Of a stretch of 64,000 nucleotides of DNA, positions 1 to 10,269 are shown piece after piece. Within the stretch, counting starts at the first letter, position 1. Each line of letters starts with the position of its first letter. A program made the position numbers and the translations under genes. Source of the stretch: Gemmatimonadota bacterium (GTDB lineage Bacteria > Gemmatimonadota > Gemmatimonadetes > Gemmatimonadales > Gemmatimonadaceae); the NCBI GenBank assembly GCA_016194585.1, contig JACQBG010000026.1:62001-126000 (forward strand), read 5' to 3'. The notes below the pieces were generated by a model. That model had not been told where the DNA came from. It was given only the letters and a program-made list of their open reading frames with translations, and searched no databases.

Positions 1-1
1 C

Positions 2-1024
2 GTGCTGCGACAGATGACGCCCGCCATCGCGGCGGAACCGGTGCACCTGTTCAAGCCCGACCCGACCGTGCGCGTGCGACGGAACGTCGGCTACAACACG
101 CCGTTCCCGCCCGAGGTCCCGCACGCGCTGAATCCGCCCGACGGGATGATCGTGTTCTACGCGCTGAGCGCGAAGCCGTCGGCGGAAGTCACGCTCGACG
201 TGCTCGACTCCGCGGGCACGCTCGTGCGTCATCTCTCGAGCATCGCCAAAGCACCGGTGAAGGAGGCGGCGACGCCGCCGCATCCGAATTTCTGGGTGGC
301 GCCCCCCGAGGCGCTCCCCGCGGCGGCCGGGCTGAATCGCGCGACGTGGGATCTGCGGCACGAGGCGCCGCCCGCCTTCACCCACACGTTCGAGATCAAC
401 GCGAACCCCGGCCTCACGCCGCCGTCGCCCGAAGGCGCGCTGGTCGCGCCGGGTACGTACACGCTCAAGCTCACGGTCGACGGCAAGAGCTACACGCAGA
501 AGGCGACCGTGGTGAACGACCCGCGTTCGCCCGCGTCGCTCGCCGACGTGCGCGCGCAGCACGCGCTGCTCGTGCGCATCCAGGCGGGCATCAACACGGC
601 ATGGGACGGCTACCAGCAGGTCGCGGCGATGCGCACGACGCTCGCCGCCGCGATGCCCGCCGACTCGGCGTCGGAGATGGGGAAGGCGATCGCGGTGTTC
701 CGCGCGAAGCTCGACAGCGTGGGCGGCAACGCGACCGGCGGGCGGGGATTCGGCGGTCGTTTCGGCGGGGCGGCTCCGCCACCGACGTTCCTCTCGTTGC
801 ACGGGCGGTTCGTGCAGCAACTCGGCACGCAGGAGAACGGCGACCTCGCGCCGACGGCGTCGATGCAGCAGGGCTACGCGGCGGCGTGCCGCGATCTCAC
901 GAAGGCCGTGGCCCGGTGGCGCGCCATCAATGCCTCGGATCTCAACGCGCTGAACGCCGCGCTGACGAAGGGAGGACGCCCGACGGTGACCGCGGCGGCG
1001 GTGGTCGCGGTGCCCAAGTGTTGA
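2..1024 (+). CDS. C-terminal part of a secreted VPS10/sortilin-like (BNR/WD40-type repeat) protein, truncated by window start
   Basis: ORF open to the window edge; C-terminal pattern (FKPDPTVRVRRNVGYNTPFPPEVPHALNPPDGMIVFY, GTYTLKLTVDGKSYTQ) typical of this family; Gly-rich GGRGFGGRFGG insert. Confidence 0.65.
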   Translation: MLRQMTPAIAAEPVHLFKPDPTVRVRRNVGYNTPFPPEVPHALNPPDGMIVFYALSAKPSAEVTLDVLDSAGTLVRHLSSIAKAPVKEAATPPHPNFWVAPPEALPAAAGLNRATWDLRHEAPPAFTHTFEINANPGLTPPSPEGALVAPGTYTLKLTVDGKSYTQKATVVNDPRSPASLADVRAQHALLVRIQAGINTAWDGYQQVAAMRTTLAAAMPADSASEMGKAIAVFRAKLDSVGGNATGGRGFGGRFGGAAPPPTFLSLHGRFVQQLGTQENGDLAPTASMQQGYAAACRDLTKAVARWRAINASDLNALNAALTKGGRPTVTAAAVVAVPKC

Positions 1025-1138
1025 TGGCGCTTGCGAGGTACGAAGGGTAAACACCGACGTTGCACGGGGTTACTTCGGGAGACGCGTCACGGTCATCGGC
1101 CGCATGGTGATCGTGACGGTGTCTTCGACGGAGGACCC

Positions 1139-1531
1139 ATGCGAGTTCGACTCTTCGCCGTGGCGATGCTCGCCGCGGCTGCACCCGTCGTCGCGGCGGC
1201 GCAGCAGGATCGTGCGAGCGATGGCAAGACGACCTTCGAGACCGTGTGCGTCGTGTGCCACTCGGTCACGCCGCCGCCCAAGTTGGCGCCGCCGATGATG
1301 ATGGTATCGCGGCACTATCGGTTCGCCTTCGCCACCGAGCGGGAGGCGTCCGATGCGATGCTGCGGTACGTGCTCGCCCCCGACTCGCTCCGGTCGGCGA
1401 TGCCGAGCCACGTGATCCAGCGGTTCGGCGTGATGCCGAAGCCACCGGTGAACGATGCGCAGGCGCGGGCGGCGGTGCGGTACGTGCTGAGCCTCAGCGC
1501 GCCGCCGCCGGTGCCGGGCATGACGAAATGA
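1139..1531 (+). CDS. small secreted c-type cytochrome-like protein (one CxxCH)
   Basis: ATG 1139; signal peptide MRVRLFAVAMLAAAAPVVAAA; CVVCH haem motif. Confidence 0.7.
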   Translation: MRVRLFAVAMLAAAAPVVAAAQQDRASDGKTTFETVCVVCHSVTPPPKLAPPMMMVSRHYRFAFATEREASDAMLRYVLAPDSLRSAMPSHVIQRFGVMPKPPVNDAQARAAVRYVLSLSAPPPVPGMTK

Positions 1532-1556
1532 GACCAGGGGCGTGTATGTTGTGCGG

Positions 1557-2675
1557 ATGCGCATACACGCCCCCCTCCTTCGTCTGGCCCTCGTCGCGGC
1601 GCCGTTCGTGGCTGCCGCGCAGGGCACCGCCGCGCGCGTCGACCGCGCCGAGCATCATGAGTTCGTGATCGCGGATTTCCGCACCGAGAGCGGCGTCACG
1701 CTGCCGAAGGCGCGGATCGTGTACGGCACGTACGGCCACCTGAACGCCGCGCGCGACAACGTCGTGCTGCTCCCGTCGCACTACATGGCGAACCACCACG
1801 GCTACGAGTGGCTCATCGGGCCGGGGATGGCGCTCGACACGGCGAAGCTCTTCCTCGTGGCGACGGAACTGTTCGGCAACGGCTCGTCGTCGTCGCCGAG
1901 CAACACGCCGGAACCGTTCCACGGCCCGAGGTTCCCCGTGACGACGATCCGCGACAACGTCGAGGCCGTGCACCGGCTGCTCGTCGAGGACCTGAAGGTC
2001 ACGCACGTGCGCGCCGTGATCGGCTTCTCGATGGGGGCGCAGCAGGCGTTCCAGTGGGCGGTGAGCTACCCGTCGTTCGCCGACCGCGTCGTCGCGACGT
2101 CGGGGACGGCGCGGACGTACGGCCACGGCATCGTGCGCCTCGAGGGGCAGATCGCCGCGTTGACGGCCGACTCGGCGTTCCATGGTGGCGAGTACACGTC
2201 GCCGCCCAAGCAGGGGCTCGCGGCGTTCGGCATGGTGTGGGCCGCGTGGCTCTATTCGCAGGAATGGTGGCGGCGTGAACTGTGGCGCGGCGCGAGCGCT
2301 CCCGGCACGACGTTCGAGCAGTTCATGTACAGCTTCCGCACCCGCTTCAGCGCCGACGCCAATGACTACATCCTGCAGGCGCGCACGTGGGAGCGGCACG
2401 ACGTCGGCACGACCCCCGGGTTCGGCGGCGACACGGAGCGTGCGCTGCGCTCGATCACCGTGCCGTTCCTGTACATGCCGTCGGCGACCGACCTGTACTT
2501 CCCGCTCGCCGACGCGCGCTATGAGGCACAGTTCATCAAGAACGTCTCGCTCGTGCCCATCCCGTCGCTGTGGGGGCACCCCGCGGGCGCCGGCGCGAGC
2601 CCGGCCGACAAGAAGTTCCTGAACGAGACGATCGCGCGATTCCTCGCCGGGGAGCGCGTCCCGTCGACCCCGTGA
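1557..2675 (+). CDS. secreted alpha/beta hydrolase, homoserine O-acetyltransferase-like
   Basis: Signal peptide; nucleophile elbow GFSMGAQQ; C-terminal WGHPAG. Confidence 0.75.
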   Translation: MRIHAPLLRLALVAAPFVAAAQGTAARVDRAEHHEFVIADFRTESGVTLPKARIVYGTYGHLNAARDNVVLLPSHYMANHHGYEWLIGPGMALDTAKLFLVATELFGNGSSSSPSNTPEPFHGPRFPVTTIRDNVEAVHRLLVEDLKVTHVRAVIGFSMGAQQAFQWAVSYPSFADRVVATSGTARTYGHGIVRLEGQIAALTADSAFHGGEYTSPPKQGLAAFGMVWAAWLYSQEWWRRELWRGASAPGTTFEQFMYSFRTRFSADANDYILQARTWERHDVGTTPGFGGDTERALRSITVPFLYMPSATDLYFPLADARYEAQFIKNVSLVPIPSLWGHPAGAGASPADKKFLNETIARFLAGERVPSTP

Positions 2676-2693
2676 GACACACCCGGCCGCGCC

Positions 2694-3230
2694 ATGCCCA
2701 CGCTCCGCACCGCCACCGCTGACGACATCCCGGCGCTGAACGCGCTCATCGAGCGATCGGCGCGCGCGCTGAGCGTCGGCTTCTACACGCCGGTCGAGAT
2801 CGACGCGGCGGTGCGCTACGTGTTCGGGGTCGACTCGCGACTCGTCGCGGACGGGACGTACTTCGTCGTCGAAGACGACGGAGCGATCGTCGGGTGCGGC
2901 GGCTGGAGTTGGCGGCGCACCCTCTACGGTGGCGACCAGCGCCCGATGGATGCGCGCGACGCCGCCGACCCCGCCGTCGAACCCGCGAAAGTGCGCGCGT
3001 TCTTCGTGGCACCGGAGCGGGCGCGGCGCGGGATCGGCCGCCAGCTCCTCACCGCCTGTTTCGACGCGGCGCGCGCGGCCGGCTTCCGGCGCGTCGAGTT
3101 GATGGCGACCCTCCCCGGCGTGCCGCTGTATGCCGCCGCCGGTTTCATGGAGATCGCGCGGGTGGTCGACACGTTACCCGACGGCACGCCGTTGCCGTTC
3201 GTGCGGATGGGACGCTCGCTCGAGTCCTAA
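2694..3230 (+). CDS. GNAT family N-acetyltransferase
   Basis: FFVAPERARRGIGRQLLTACFDAARAAGF acetyl-CoA motif. Confidence 0.85.
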   Translation: MPTLRTATADDIPALNALIERSARALSVGFYTPVEIDAAVRYVFGVDSRLVADGTYFVVEDDGAIVGCGGWSWRRTLYGGDQRPMDARDAADPAVEPAKVRAFFVAPERARRGIGRQLLTACFDAARAAGFRRVELMATLPGVPLYAAAGFMEIARVVDTLPDGTPLPFVRMGRSLES

Positions 3231-3369
3231 CCGGACTGCTGGCTATCGGTTCTCCCGGATCGCATATTCGGGCGACGGCGGTATTTTCCGCCCCGCCTCG
3301 CCCGCGAGAAACTGATGCGGATCAGGAGCGCGCGCGCGGCTGACGCGCGCCCGTATCGTCCAGCACCTC

Positions 3370-4263
3370 ATGCCAGCTCCGGAGACCGCCCTGTCCCGTG
3401 TGAAGGAGTCCGGCTCGCGATTCTCCGAAACGGTCGTCTGGGTGGCCGCGGTCGTGGCGATCGCCGTGATCGCCATCGTCGACTACCTGACCGGCGTCGA
3501 GCTGCGGGTGTACCCGCTCTACTTCGCGCCGATCAGCCTCGTCGCCTGGCACCAGGGACGCCGCGCGGCCGTGCTCGCCGGACTCCTGTGCACGGTTGTC
3601 TGGTTCGGCGCGAACTTCGAAGCGGGCCGGCATTATTCGCTCGTGATCGCCGTGGTGAACACCATCACGCAAGCCATCGCGTTCGTGTTGATGGGAGTGC
3701 TCATCGCGATGCTCATCGACGCCCTCGCGCGCGAACGCGCGATCAGCAGAACCGACGCGCTCACGGGGCTGCTCAACACACGCGCCTTCTATGCGGAGGC
3801 CGAAGGCATCCTCTCGCTCTGCCGCCGCAAGGCGCGGGCCGTGACCTTGGCGTACATCGACCTCGACGACTTCAAGGCCGTGAACGACACCTACGGTCAC
3901 GAGAAAGGCGATCAGGTGCTGCGTCGCGTGTCGACGGCGATGCACGAGGCGACCCGGCCGAGCGACGTCTGCGCGCGCATCGGCGGCGACGAATTCGTGG
4001 TGCTCCTCGCCGAGGCCGACGAGGCCGGCGCGGCGGCGGTGCTCGAACGCCTGCGGGCGCGGCTCGTCGAGACCCTGAGCGACCTGCACGGGGTCGTCAC
4101 GGTGAGCATCGGCGCCGCGACGTCGCCCACCGCCCGGCACGAGCTCGCGGCGATGGTGCGCGAGGCCGACGCGCGCATGTACGTTGCGAAAGCGCGAGGG
4201 AAGAACCAGCTGTGCCTCGGCCTCGCGGGCGAGCACGCCACCGACGGCGGAGCGCCGGCATGA
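3370..4263 (+). CDS. membrane-anchored GGDEF diguanylate cyclase
   Basis: N-terminal TM helices; DALTGLLNTRAFY, IDLDDFKAVNDTYGHEKGD, intact IGGDEF. Confidence 0.9.
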   Translation: MPAPETALSRVKESGSRFSETVVWVAAVVAIAVIAIVDYLTGVELRVYPLYFAPISLVAWHQGRRAAVLAGLLCTVVWFGANFEAGRHYSLVIAVVNTITQAIAFVLMGVLIAMLIDALARERAISRTDALTGLLNTRAFYAEAEGILSLCRRKARAVTLAYIDLDDFKAVNDTYGHEKGDQVLRRVSTAMHEATRPSDVCARIGGDEFVVLLAEADEAGAAAVLERLRARLVETLSDLHGVVTVSIGAATSPTARHELAAMVREADARMYVAKARGKNQLCLGLAGEHATDGGAPA

Positions 4264-5486
4264 CCGTGCGCGCCACGCGATGGCCCGCCTGGTACACCGT
4301 CGTGCTCCTCTGCTTCGCGGCGGTCTTCATCTCGTACATCGACCGCACGAACATCTCCGTCGCGTCCATCGCGATGCAGGGGGAGTTCGGCTGGACGGAG
4401 ACGACGAAGGGGATCGTCCTCTCGTCGTTCTTCGTGGGCTACCTGCTGCTGCAGGTCGTGAGCGGGACGCTGGCGGCGAGGTACGGCGGGCGCATCGTGC
4501 TCGGCACCGCCGTCATCTGGTGGTCGCTCTGGACGATGCTCACGCCACGGGCGGCGTACCTCTCGCTCGGCATGCTCATCGCGGCGCGCGTCGCCCTCGG
4601 GCTCGGCGAAGCCGCCGTGTTCCCGGCGTGCGTCAACATGGTGGGGCGATGGGTGCCGGTCGAGAGCCGCTCGCGCGCCGTCGCGCTGTTCATGAGCGGA
4701 CTCTCGCTGGGGACGGTGTTCGCGCTGCCGGTGAGCGGGTGGCTCGTCCACGCCTACGGCTGGCCGATGCCCTTCTACGCCTTCGGGCTCGTGGGGCTCG
4801 CGTGGGCCGTGACCTGGTTCTGGCGCGTGGCCGAAGGACGCGGCGTCCCCGAGGAGCCGTCGGCGTCGCCGGGGCACGTGCCGTGGCGGCGCCTGCTCGG
4901 TGCGCCCCCGGTGTGGGCGATCGTCGTGGCGCACTTCTGCACGAACTGGTCGCTCTACGTGCTCCTCGCGTGGCTGCCGAGCTACTTCAAGAGCACGTTC
5001 GGCGTGTCGATCGCGAACGCCGGACTGCTCTCCGCGGCGCCGTCGCTGGCGACGTTCGTGCTGGCGAACGCCGCCGGCACGATCGCCGACCGGATGATGC
5101 GGCGCGGGCGGAGCGCGACCGTCGTGCGCAAGATCATGCAGTCGATCGGCAGTTTCGGCATCGCGACATTCCTGCTCCTCCTCCCGCTCGCCGGCTCGGC
5201 GACGACCGGCATGTTCCTGATGTGCGCGGCCGCCGGCGCGCTCGGCTTCACCCTCGCCGGCTTCGCCCCCAACTGCTTCGACATCGCGCCGCGGCACGCG
5301 TCGGTGATCTGGGGGATCAGCAATACCTTCGCGACCATCCCGGGCATCGTCGGCGTGGCCGTGACCGGATGGCTCGTGCAACGGACCGGCGGCTACACGG
5401 CGCCGTTCGTCGTGACCGCATCGATCGCGATCGTCGGCGGCGTGGTGTTCCTCATCGCCGGGTCCGGCGAACGCACGATCGACTGA
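4260..5486 (+). CDS. MFS transporter (anion:cation symporter-like)
   Basis: ATGA overlap with upstream stop; FISYIDRTNISVASIAMQGEFGW, multiple TM segments. Confidence 0.88.
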   Translation: MTVRATRWPAWYTVVLLCFAAVFISYIDRTNISVASIAMQGEFGWTETTKGIVLSSFFVGYLLLQVVSGTLAARYGGRIVLGTAVIWWSLWTMLTPRAAYLSLGMLIAARVALGLGEAAVFPACVNMVGRWVPVESRSRAVALFMSGLSLGTVFALPVSGWLVHAYGWPMPFYAFGLVGLAWAVTWFWRVAEGRGVPEEPSASPGHVPWRRLLGAPPVWAIVVAHFCTNWSLYVLLAWLPSYFKSTFGVSIANAGLLSAAPSLATFVLANAAGTIADRMMRRGRSATVVRKIMQSIGSFGIATFLLLLPLAGSATTGMFLMCAAAGALGFTLAGFAPNCFDIAPRHASVIWGISNTFATIPGIVGVAVTGWLVQRTGGYTAPFVVTASIAIVGGVVFLIAGSGERTID

Positions 5487-5508
5487 TGCGCACACATCGG
5501 AGAACTCC

Positions 5509-7173
5509 ATGACGACGCTCGTGCAGGGATGCTGGTCGCTCGTGCTGCTGGCGGCGGCGCATGTCGCGCCGCTCCGTGACACGTATCCCCGCCAGCCGCT
5601 CGACGTCGAGCATTACCGCTTCGCGCTGACGCTGAGCGACAGCACCGATCGCATCGACGGCGAGGCCACCGTGCGCATGCGGCTGCTCGCCGCCAAGGTG
5701 ACGCGCGTCGCGCTCGACCTCGCCGACGCGAACCCCGCGCGGCAGGGGCGCGGCATGCGCGTGCGCGCGGTGACGCGCGACGGCCAACCGCTGGCCTTCG
5801 TGCACGCGGCCGACCGCCTCGCGATCACGCTCGACGCGCCGTTCGATTCGGGCGCGGTGATCGAGCTGGTCGTCCGTTACGACGGCATCCCGGCCGACGG
5901 GCTGCAGATCAAGCCCGACAAGTACGGCGATCGCACCTTCTTCTCCGACGACTGGCCCGACAAGGCGCGCAATTGGCTGCCGACGATCGACCACATCGCC
6001 GACAAGGCGACGATGGAGATGGACGTCACGGCCCCGGCGCACTATCAGGTCGTCTCCAACGGGCTTCGCGTCGAGGAGACCGACCTGCCCGGCGCGATGC
6101 GGCGCACGGTGTGGCGCGAGTCGGTGCCCATCGCGCCGTGGCTCTACGTGCTCGGCGTCGCGCCGTTCGCCGTGCAGCACGTCGGCGACTACCACGGCGT
6201 GCCGCTCGAGACGTGGGTGTTCGCGCAGGACCGCGACGCCGGCTTCCGCGACTTCGCCGTGCCGGTGAAGGACGTGATGGACTACTACAGCACGTGGATC
6301 GGGCCGTTCTCGTACGAGAAGCTCGCCAACATCCAGTCGAACTCGGTGAGCGGCGGCATGGAGGCGGCGTCGGCGATCCTCTACAGCGCCGGCAGCGTCA
6401 CCGGCACCAGGTCGGTGCGATGGCGCAACGTCGTCATCCATGAGATGGCGCACCAGTGGTTCGGCGACGCCGTCACCGAGAACGACTGGAACGACGTATG
6501 GCTCAGCGAGGGCTTCGCGACGTACTTCACGCTGCTGTACATCGAACACGCCTACGGCCGCGACGAGTTCGTCGCCGGCCTGCGCGCCTCGCGGAAGACG
6601 GTGATCGACTTCAACGCGAAGACGCCGGGCTATCGCGTCGTGCACGAGAACCTCGCCGACATGTCGCAGGTGACGTCGGCCATGACCTACCAGAAGGGCG
6701 CCTGGGTGCTGCACATGTTGCGGCAGCGCATGGGGGACGACCGCTTCTGGGCGGGCATCCGCGACTACTATGCGCGCTACCGCGACCGCACGGCCTCGAC
6801 CACCGACTTCCGGCACGCGATGGAACGGGCGGCCGGCCGCGACCTCTCGACGTTCTTCGACCACTGGCTCTATCGCGGCGGGGTGCCGCGCGTAGAGGCC
6901 GCCTGGCAGTGGGACGCGGCCGCGAAGCAGGTGATCGTCGACGTGCGCCAGACGCAGGCCGAGGAGCCGTTCAACGGTGCGGTCGACATCGGCATCACGC
7001 TGCCGGGCGCGCCGCGCCGCATGGAGCGCCTGGAGCTCTCGGCGCGCACGGGGCGCTTCACCTTCGCCGCCGACCAGGAGCCGTCGGCGGTGGAACTCGA
7101 TCCCGACGTCCGGCTGTTGATCGACTGGCAGATGGAGCATGTGCCGCAGCCCTCGTCGCGCCCCAAGGAGTGA
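5509..7173 (+). CDS. M1 family metallopeptidase (aminopeptidase N-like), secreted
   Basis: HEMAHQWFGDAVTENDWNDVWLSEGFATYF zinc motif; SGGMEAAS exopeptidase motif. Confidence 0.92.
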   Translation: MTTLVQGCWSLVLLAAAHVAPLRDTYPRQPLDVEHYRFALTLSDSTDRIDGEATVRMRLLAAKVTRVALDLADANPARQGRGMRVRAVTRDGQPLAFVHAADRLAITLDAPFDSGAVIELVVRYDGIPADGLQIKPDKYGDRTFFSDDWPDKARNWLPTIDHIADKATMEMDVTAPAHYQVVSNGLRVEETDLPGAMRRTVWRESVPIAPWLYVLGVAPFAVQHVGDYHGVPLETWVFAQDRDAGFRDFAVPVKDVMDYYSTWIGPFSYEKLANIQSNSVSGGMEAASAILYSAGSVTGTRSVRWRNVVIHEMAHQWFGDAVTENDWNDVWLSEGFATYFTLLYIEHAYGRDEFVAGLRASRKTVIDFNAKTPGYRVVHENLADMSQVTSAMTYQKGAWVLHMLRQRMGDDRFWAGIRDYYARYRDRTASTTDFRHAMERAAGRDLSTFFDHWLYRGGVPRVEAAWQWDAAAKQVIVDVRQTQAEEPFNGAVDIGITLPGAPRRMERLELSARTGRFTFAADQEPSAVELDPDVRLLIDWQMEHVPQPSSRPKE

Positions 7174-8378
7174 TCGTGCGTCACGCAACCGTCGTCGTCG
7201 CCATGCTGTTCGCCGGCAACCTCGCGCTCGCCCAGCCGCCCGCCGGTCGGGGCAGCTTCGGCACGCCCATCGGCGCCGGCGAATCGTGCCCGCCGGGCAC
7301 CACCGAGATCCGTCCGCGACTCTGCCGCGCGCCGGAGTTCCCCGCGCCGAGCATCCTCGATTACCGGCCGAAGTCGACGCTGATCACGACGGTGCATCTC
7401 GTGAAGCGCGCGAAGTATCCGGCGATCGATTTCCACGGCCATCCGCAAGGACTGCTCGGCTCCGCGGCGAGCATCGCCGGACTCGGCGCCGCGCTCGACA
7501 GCCTGAACGTGCGCATGATGGTGGCCGCCGACAACATGTCCGGCGAACGGCTGCAGCGCGCCATGTCCGTCATCAACGCCTCGCCGGCGATGAAGGACCG
7601 GGTGCGCGTGCTCGCCGGCATCGACTTTCGCAACGTGGGGCCCGGCTGGGCGGAGAAGGCGGTGAAACAGCTCGAGGCCGACGTCGCCGCGGGCGCCGTC
7701 GGCGTCGGCGAGATCCCGAAGAGCCTCGGATTGACGTACCGCAAGGCCGACGGCACGCGGTTGCACATCGACGATCCCGACCTCGATCCGGTGTGGGACG
7801 CGTGCGCCCGGCTCAAGCTCCCCGTCTTCATCCACACGGCCGACCCGCAGGAGTTCTTCGAGCCCATCGACTACAAGAACGAGCGGTGGCTCGAGCTCGC
7901 GCTGTTCGGTGACCGCCGCTATCCGCCGGACCGCTTCCCGAAGTTCGAGGAACTGATGGCGGAGCGCGACAACCTCTTCCGCCGGCATCCGAAGACGACG
8001 TTCGTCGCCGCGCACATGGGATGGTACGCCAGTGACCTCGGACGGCTGGCGAAGTTGCTCGACGAGTTCCCGAACGTGTCGACGGAAGTCGGCGCCGTGC
8101 TGTACGACATCGGCCGCCAGCCGCGTGCCGCGCACGACTTCTTCGTGAAGTACCAGGACCGGATCCTGTTCGGCAAGGACTCGTTCCAGCCCGAGGAATA
8201 TCCGTACTACTGGCGCGTGTTCGAGACGCACGACGAGTACTTCGACTACTATCGCGGCTATCACGCGTTCTGGAAGCTCTACGGCATCGACCTGCCGGAC
8301 GCCGTGCTGAAGAAGGTGTATTTCGGCAACGCGCTTCGGCTGACGCCGGCTCTGCCGCAAGGCGGCTGGCCGCGGTGA
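7170..8378 (+). CDS. amidohydrolase family (TIM-barrel) secreted protein
   Basis: GTG start overlapping upstream TGA (alternative GTG 7176); signal peptide; AIDFHGHPQG, FIHTADPQEFF, FVAAHMGW, ILFGKDSFQP. Confidence 0.85.
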   Translation: MIVRHATVVVAMLFAGNLALAQPPAGRGSFGTPIGAGESCPPGTTEIRPRLCRAPEFPAPSILDYRPKSTLITTVHLVKRAKYPAIDFHGHPQGLLGSAASIAGLGAALDSLNVRMMVAADNMSGERLQRAMSVINASPAMKDRVRVLAGIDFRNVGPGWAEKAVKQLEADVAAGAVGVGEIPKSLGLTYRKADGTRLHIDDPDLDPVWDACARLKLPVFIHTADPQEFFEPIDYKNERWLELALFGDRRYPPDRFPKFEELMAERDNLFRRHPKTTFVAAHMGWYASDLGRLAKLLDEFPNVSTEVGAVLYDIGRQPRAAHDFFVKYQDRILFGKDSFQPEEYPYYWRVFETHDEYFDYYRGYHAFWKLYGIDLPDAVLKKVYFGNALRLTPALPQGGWPR

Positions 8379-8392
8379 GTGGTCGCCGCCTT

Positions 8393-8411
8393 CCGCGCGA
8401 CTGACGCGCGG
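8393..8411. terminator. hairpin downstream of the amidohydrolase gene
   Basis: CCGCGCG-actga-CGCGCGG, flanked by further GCCGCC/GGCGGC complementarity; no clear U-tract. Confidence 0.4.
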
Positions 8412-8587
8412 CCGCGCAGCGGCGGCCATCTGCATGCGCGCGCCGCCGCTTCATTGTGCGTGTCGGCGTTTCCCCGTCGAGCTGTACGTACTTTCCCGAT
8501 GGCGCGACAGTAACCGGTTGCGCCATAGTCCCTTCGTTCCGGTCAGCGCCGGGATGTTGGCCGGGTGATTCTCGCTCGGAGGGAAGT

Positions 8588-9205
8588 ATGCGAGCCGTGT
8601 CTGGCATCGCGTTGGGTCTTGCGCTCGTGGCCGTGACAGTGCGTCCGGTCGCTGCGCAGAACGAGATGATCGGGTTCGACAAGGTCCACGAGCTCCTCGC
8701 GGGCAAGCAGACGCGTGCCGCCGCGTACGCGATGCAAGAGGTCTCGGTGGATTTCCGGAAGGAGCTGGGACGCTGTCACGACGAGGCGATCGGCGGCCGG
8801 ATGATGCAGACCGAGCCGCGGATCGACGGGCTGGGAGCGAAGATCGCGTCGGGCGCGGTGTCGGCGGCGGCGCTCGACAAGGAGTTCGGGGAGATCGACC
8901 ACCTGCTGGCGGAGCATCATCAGCAGTTGGCGGCCGAAGGGTTCTCGAGGCCACGGTTCACGAAGATGGAGACGGTGGCGCGCGACGTCAGCTTGGCCGC
9001 GCAGTACCTGGCACGGTCGAGCCGGTGGGTGAAGCAGCCACTGGCGAGCGATATGCAGAAGGCGGTGGATGACGCGTTGGCCATCGCGAAGCAATTGGCA
9101 GCAGACCCGGGAAACCCGCCGGTGGAGACACCGGCGGTCATCGACGCGCTAGGCGTGGCAGTCAAACGGCCGATGCGTGTCGCGCAGGGAGGCAGCACAC
9201 CGTAA
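8588..9205 (+). CDS. hypothetical secreted protein
   Basis: RBS-like GGAGGGAAGT before ATG 8588; signal peptide MRAVSGIALGLALVAVTVRPVAAQ; helical remainder. Confidence 0.65.
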   Translation: MRAVSGIALGLALVAVTVRPVAAQNEMIGFDKVHELLAGKQTRAAAYAMQEVSVDFRKELGRCHDEAIGGRMMQTEPRIDGLGAKIASGAVSAAALDKEFGEIDHLLAEHHQQLAAEGFSRPRFTKMETVARDVSLAAQYLARSSRWVKQPLASDMQKAVDDALAIAKQLAADPGNPPVETPAVIDALGVAVKRPMRVAQGGSTP

Positions 9206-9237
9206 GCGTACTCGAGCTGAATACCTGCGAATAGATG

Positions 9238-9277
9238 CTGGGCGGCGGTTCCCCCGGGGGGAGGAATCGACGCCCAG
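9238..9277. terminator. hairpin after CDS 8588-9205
   Basis: CTGGGCG (9238-9244) / CGCCCAG (9271-9277) enclosing TTCCCCCGGGGGGAGGAA. Confidence 0.45.
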
Positions 9278-9331
9278 TGTCATTTAAGCAAGACCGTCGC
9301 GGGAGGCGGGGCGGAGGTGTGATATTGCGTC

Positions 9332-10198
9332 ATGGCCGACGCGACCGCGACGATCCTTGCCCTCCTCGACCTCGAACCGCTCGAGGTCAACATCTACCGT
9401 GGGAACAACCGCGACCTGGGGACGGGGCGCGTGTTCGGAGGCCAGGTGTTCGCGCAGGCGCTGGTCGCGGCGCAGCGTACCGTCGACGGCCCGCGCGTCG
9501 CGCACTCGGCGCACGGCTACTTCATCCTGCCGGGCGACCTCGCCGCGCCGATCGTGTACTTCGTGGACCGGCTCCGCGACGGCTCGAGCTTCACGACCCG
9601 CCGCGTCACGGCCATCCAGCACGGGCGGGCGATCTTCAACCTCTCGGCGTCGTTCCATATCGACGAACCCGGGTTCGAGCATCATGCGCAGATGCCCGAC
9701 GTGCCCGATCCCGAGTCGCTCACGCCGGAGCTGAGCCTCATCCGCGAGATGGCGCACCAGATCCCGGAGCAGTTGCGCCCCGTGCTGACGCAGGACCGTC
9801 CCATCGACTGGCGTCCCGTGATGCCGCTCGACCAGTTCAAGCCCGACCGGCGCGATCCGGTGCGGCACACGTGGTTCCGCGTGCTCGGCCGCCTCCCCGA
9901 CGACCCGTGGATCCATCAGGCGGTGCTCGCCTATGCCTCCGACTACGGCCTCCTCCCGACGGCGCTGCAGCCGCACGGTGTGCCGTTCCGCGCACCGGGG
10001 ATGCAGATCGCGTCGCTCGATCACTCGGTATGGCTGCACCGCGCGTTCCGCACCGACGAGTGGTTGCTCTACTCGATGGACAGCCCCGTCGCCGCGGGCG
10101 CGCGCGGCTTCGTGCGCGGGTCGATCTACACCCGCGACGGGCAGCTCGTGGCGTCGGTCGCGCAGGAAGGGTTGTTGCGCATGCGGGTGCCGAAGTAG
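9332..10198 (+). CDS. tesB: acyl-CoA thioesterase II (TesB-like, double hotdog)
   Basis: VFGGQVFAQALVAAQRTV, HSAHGYFILPGD, LDHSVWLHRAFRTDEWLLYSMDSP. Confidence 0.9.
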   Translation: MADATATILALLDLEPLEVNIYRGNNRDLGTGRVFGGQVFAQALVAAQRTVDGPRVAHSAHGYFILPGDLAAPIVYFVDRLRDGSSFTTRRVTAIQHGRAIFNLSASFHIDEPGFEHHAQMPDVPDPESLTPELSLIREMAHQIPEQLRPVLTQDRPIDWRPVMPLDQFKPDRRDPVRHTWFRVLGRLPDDPWIHQAVLAYASDYGLLPTALQPHGVPFRAPGMQIASLDHSVWLHRAFRTDEWLLYSMDSPVAAGARGFVRGSIYTRDGQLVASVAQEGLLRMRVPK

Positions 10199-10269
10199 TC
10201 CCGCGTCGTGCGCCGCGGACGACCGCCGGCGGTCCGCACGGGAAACCATCACATACGGGAGATGACAGC

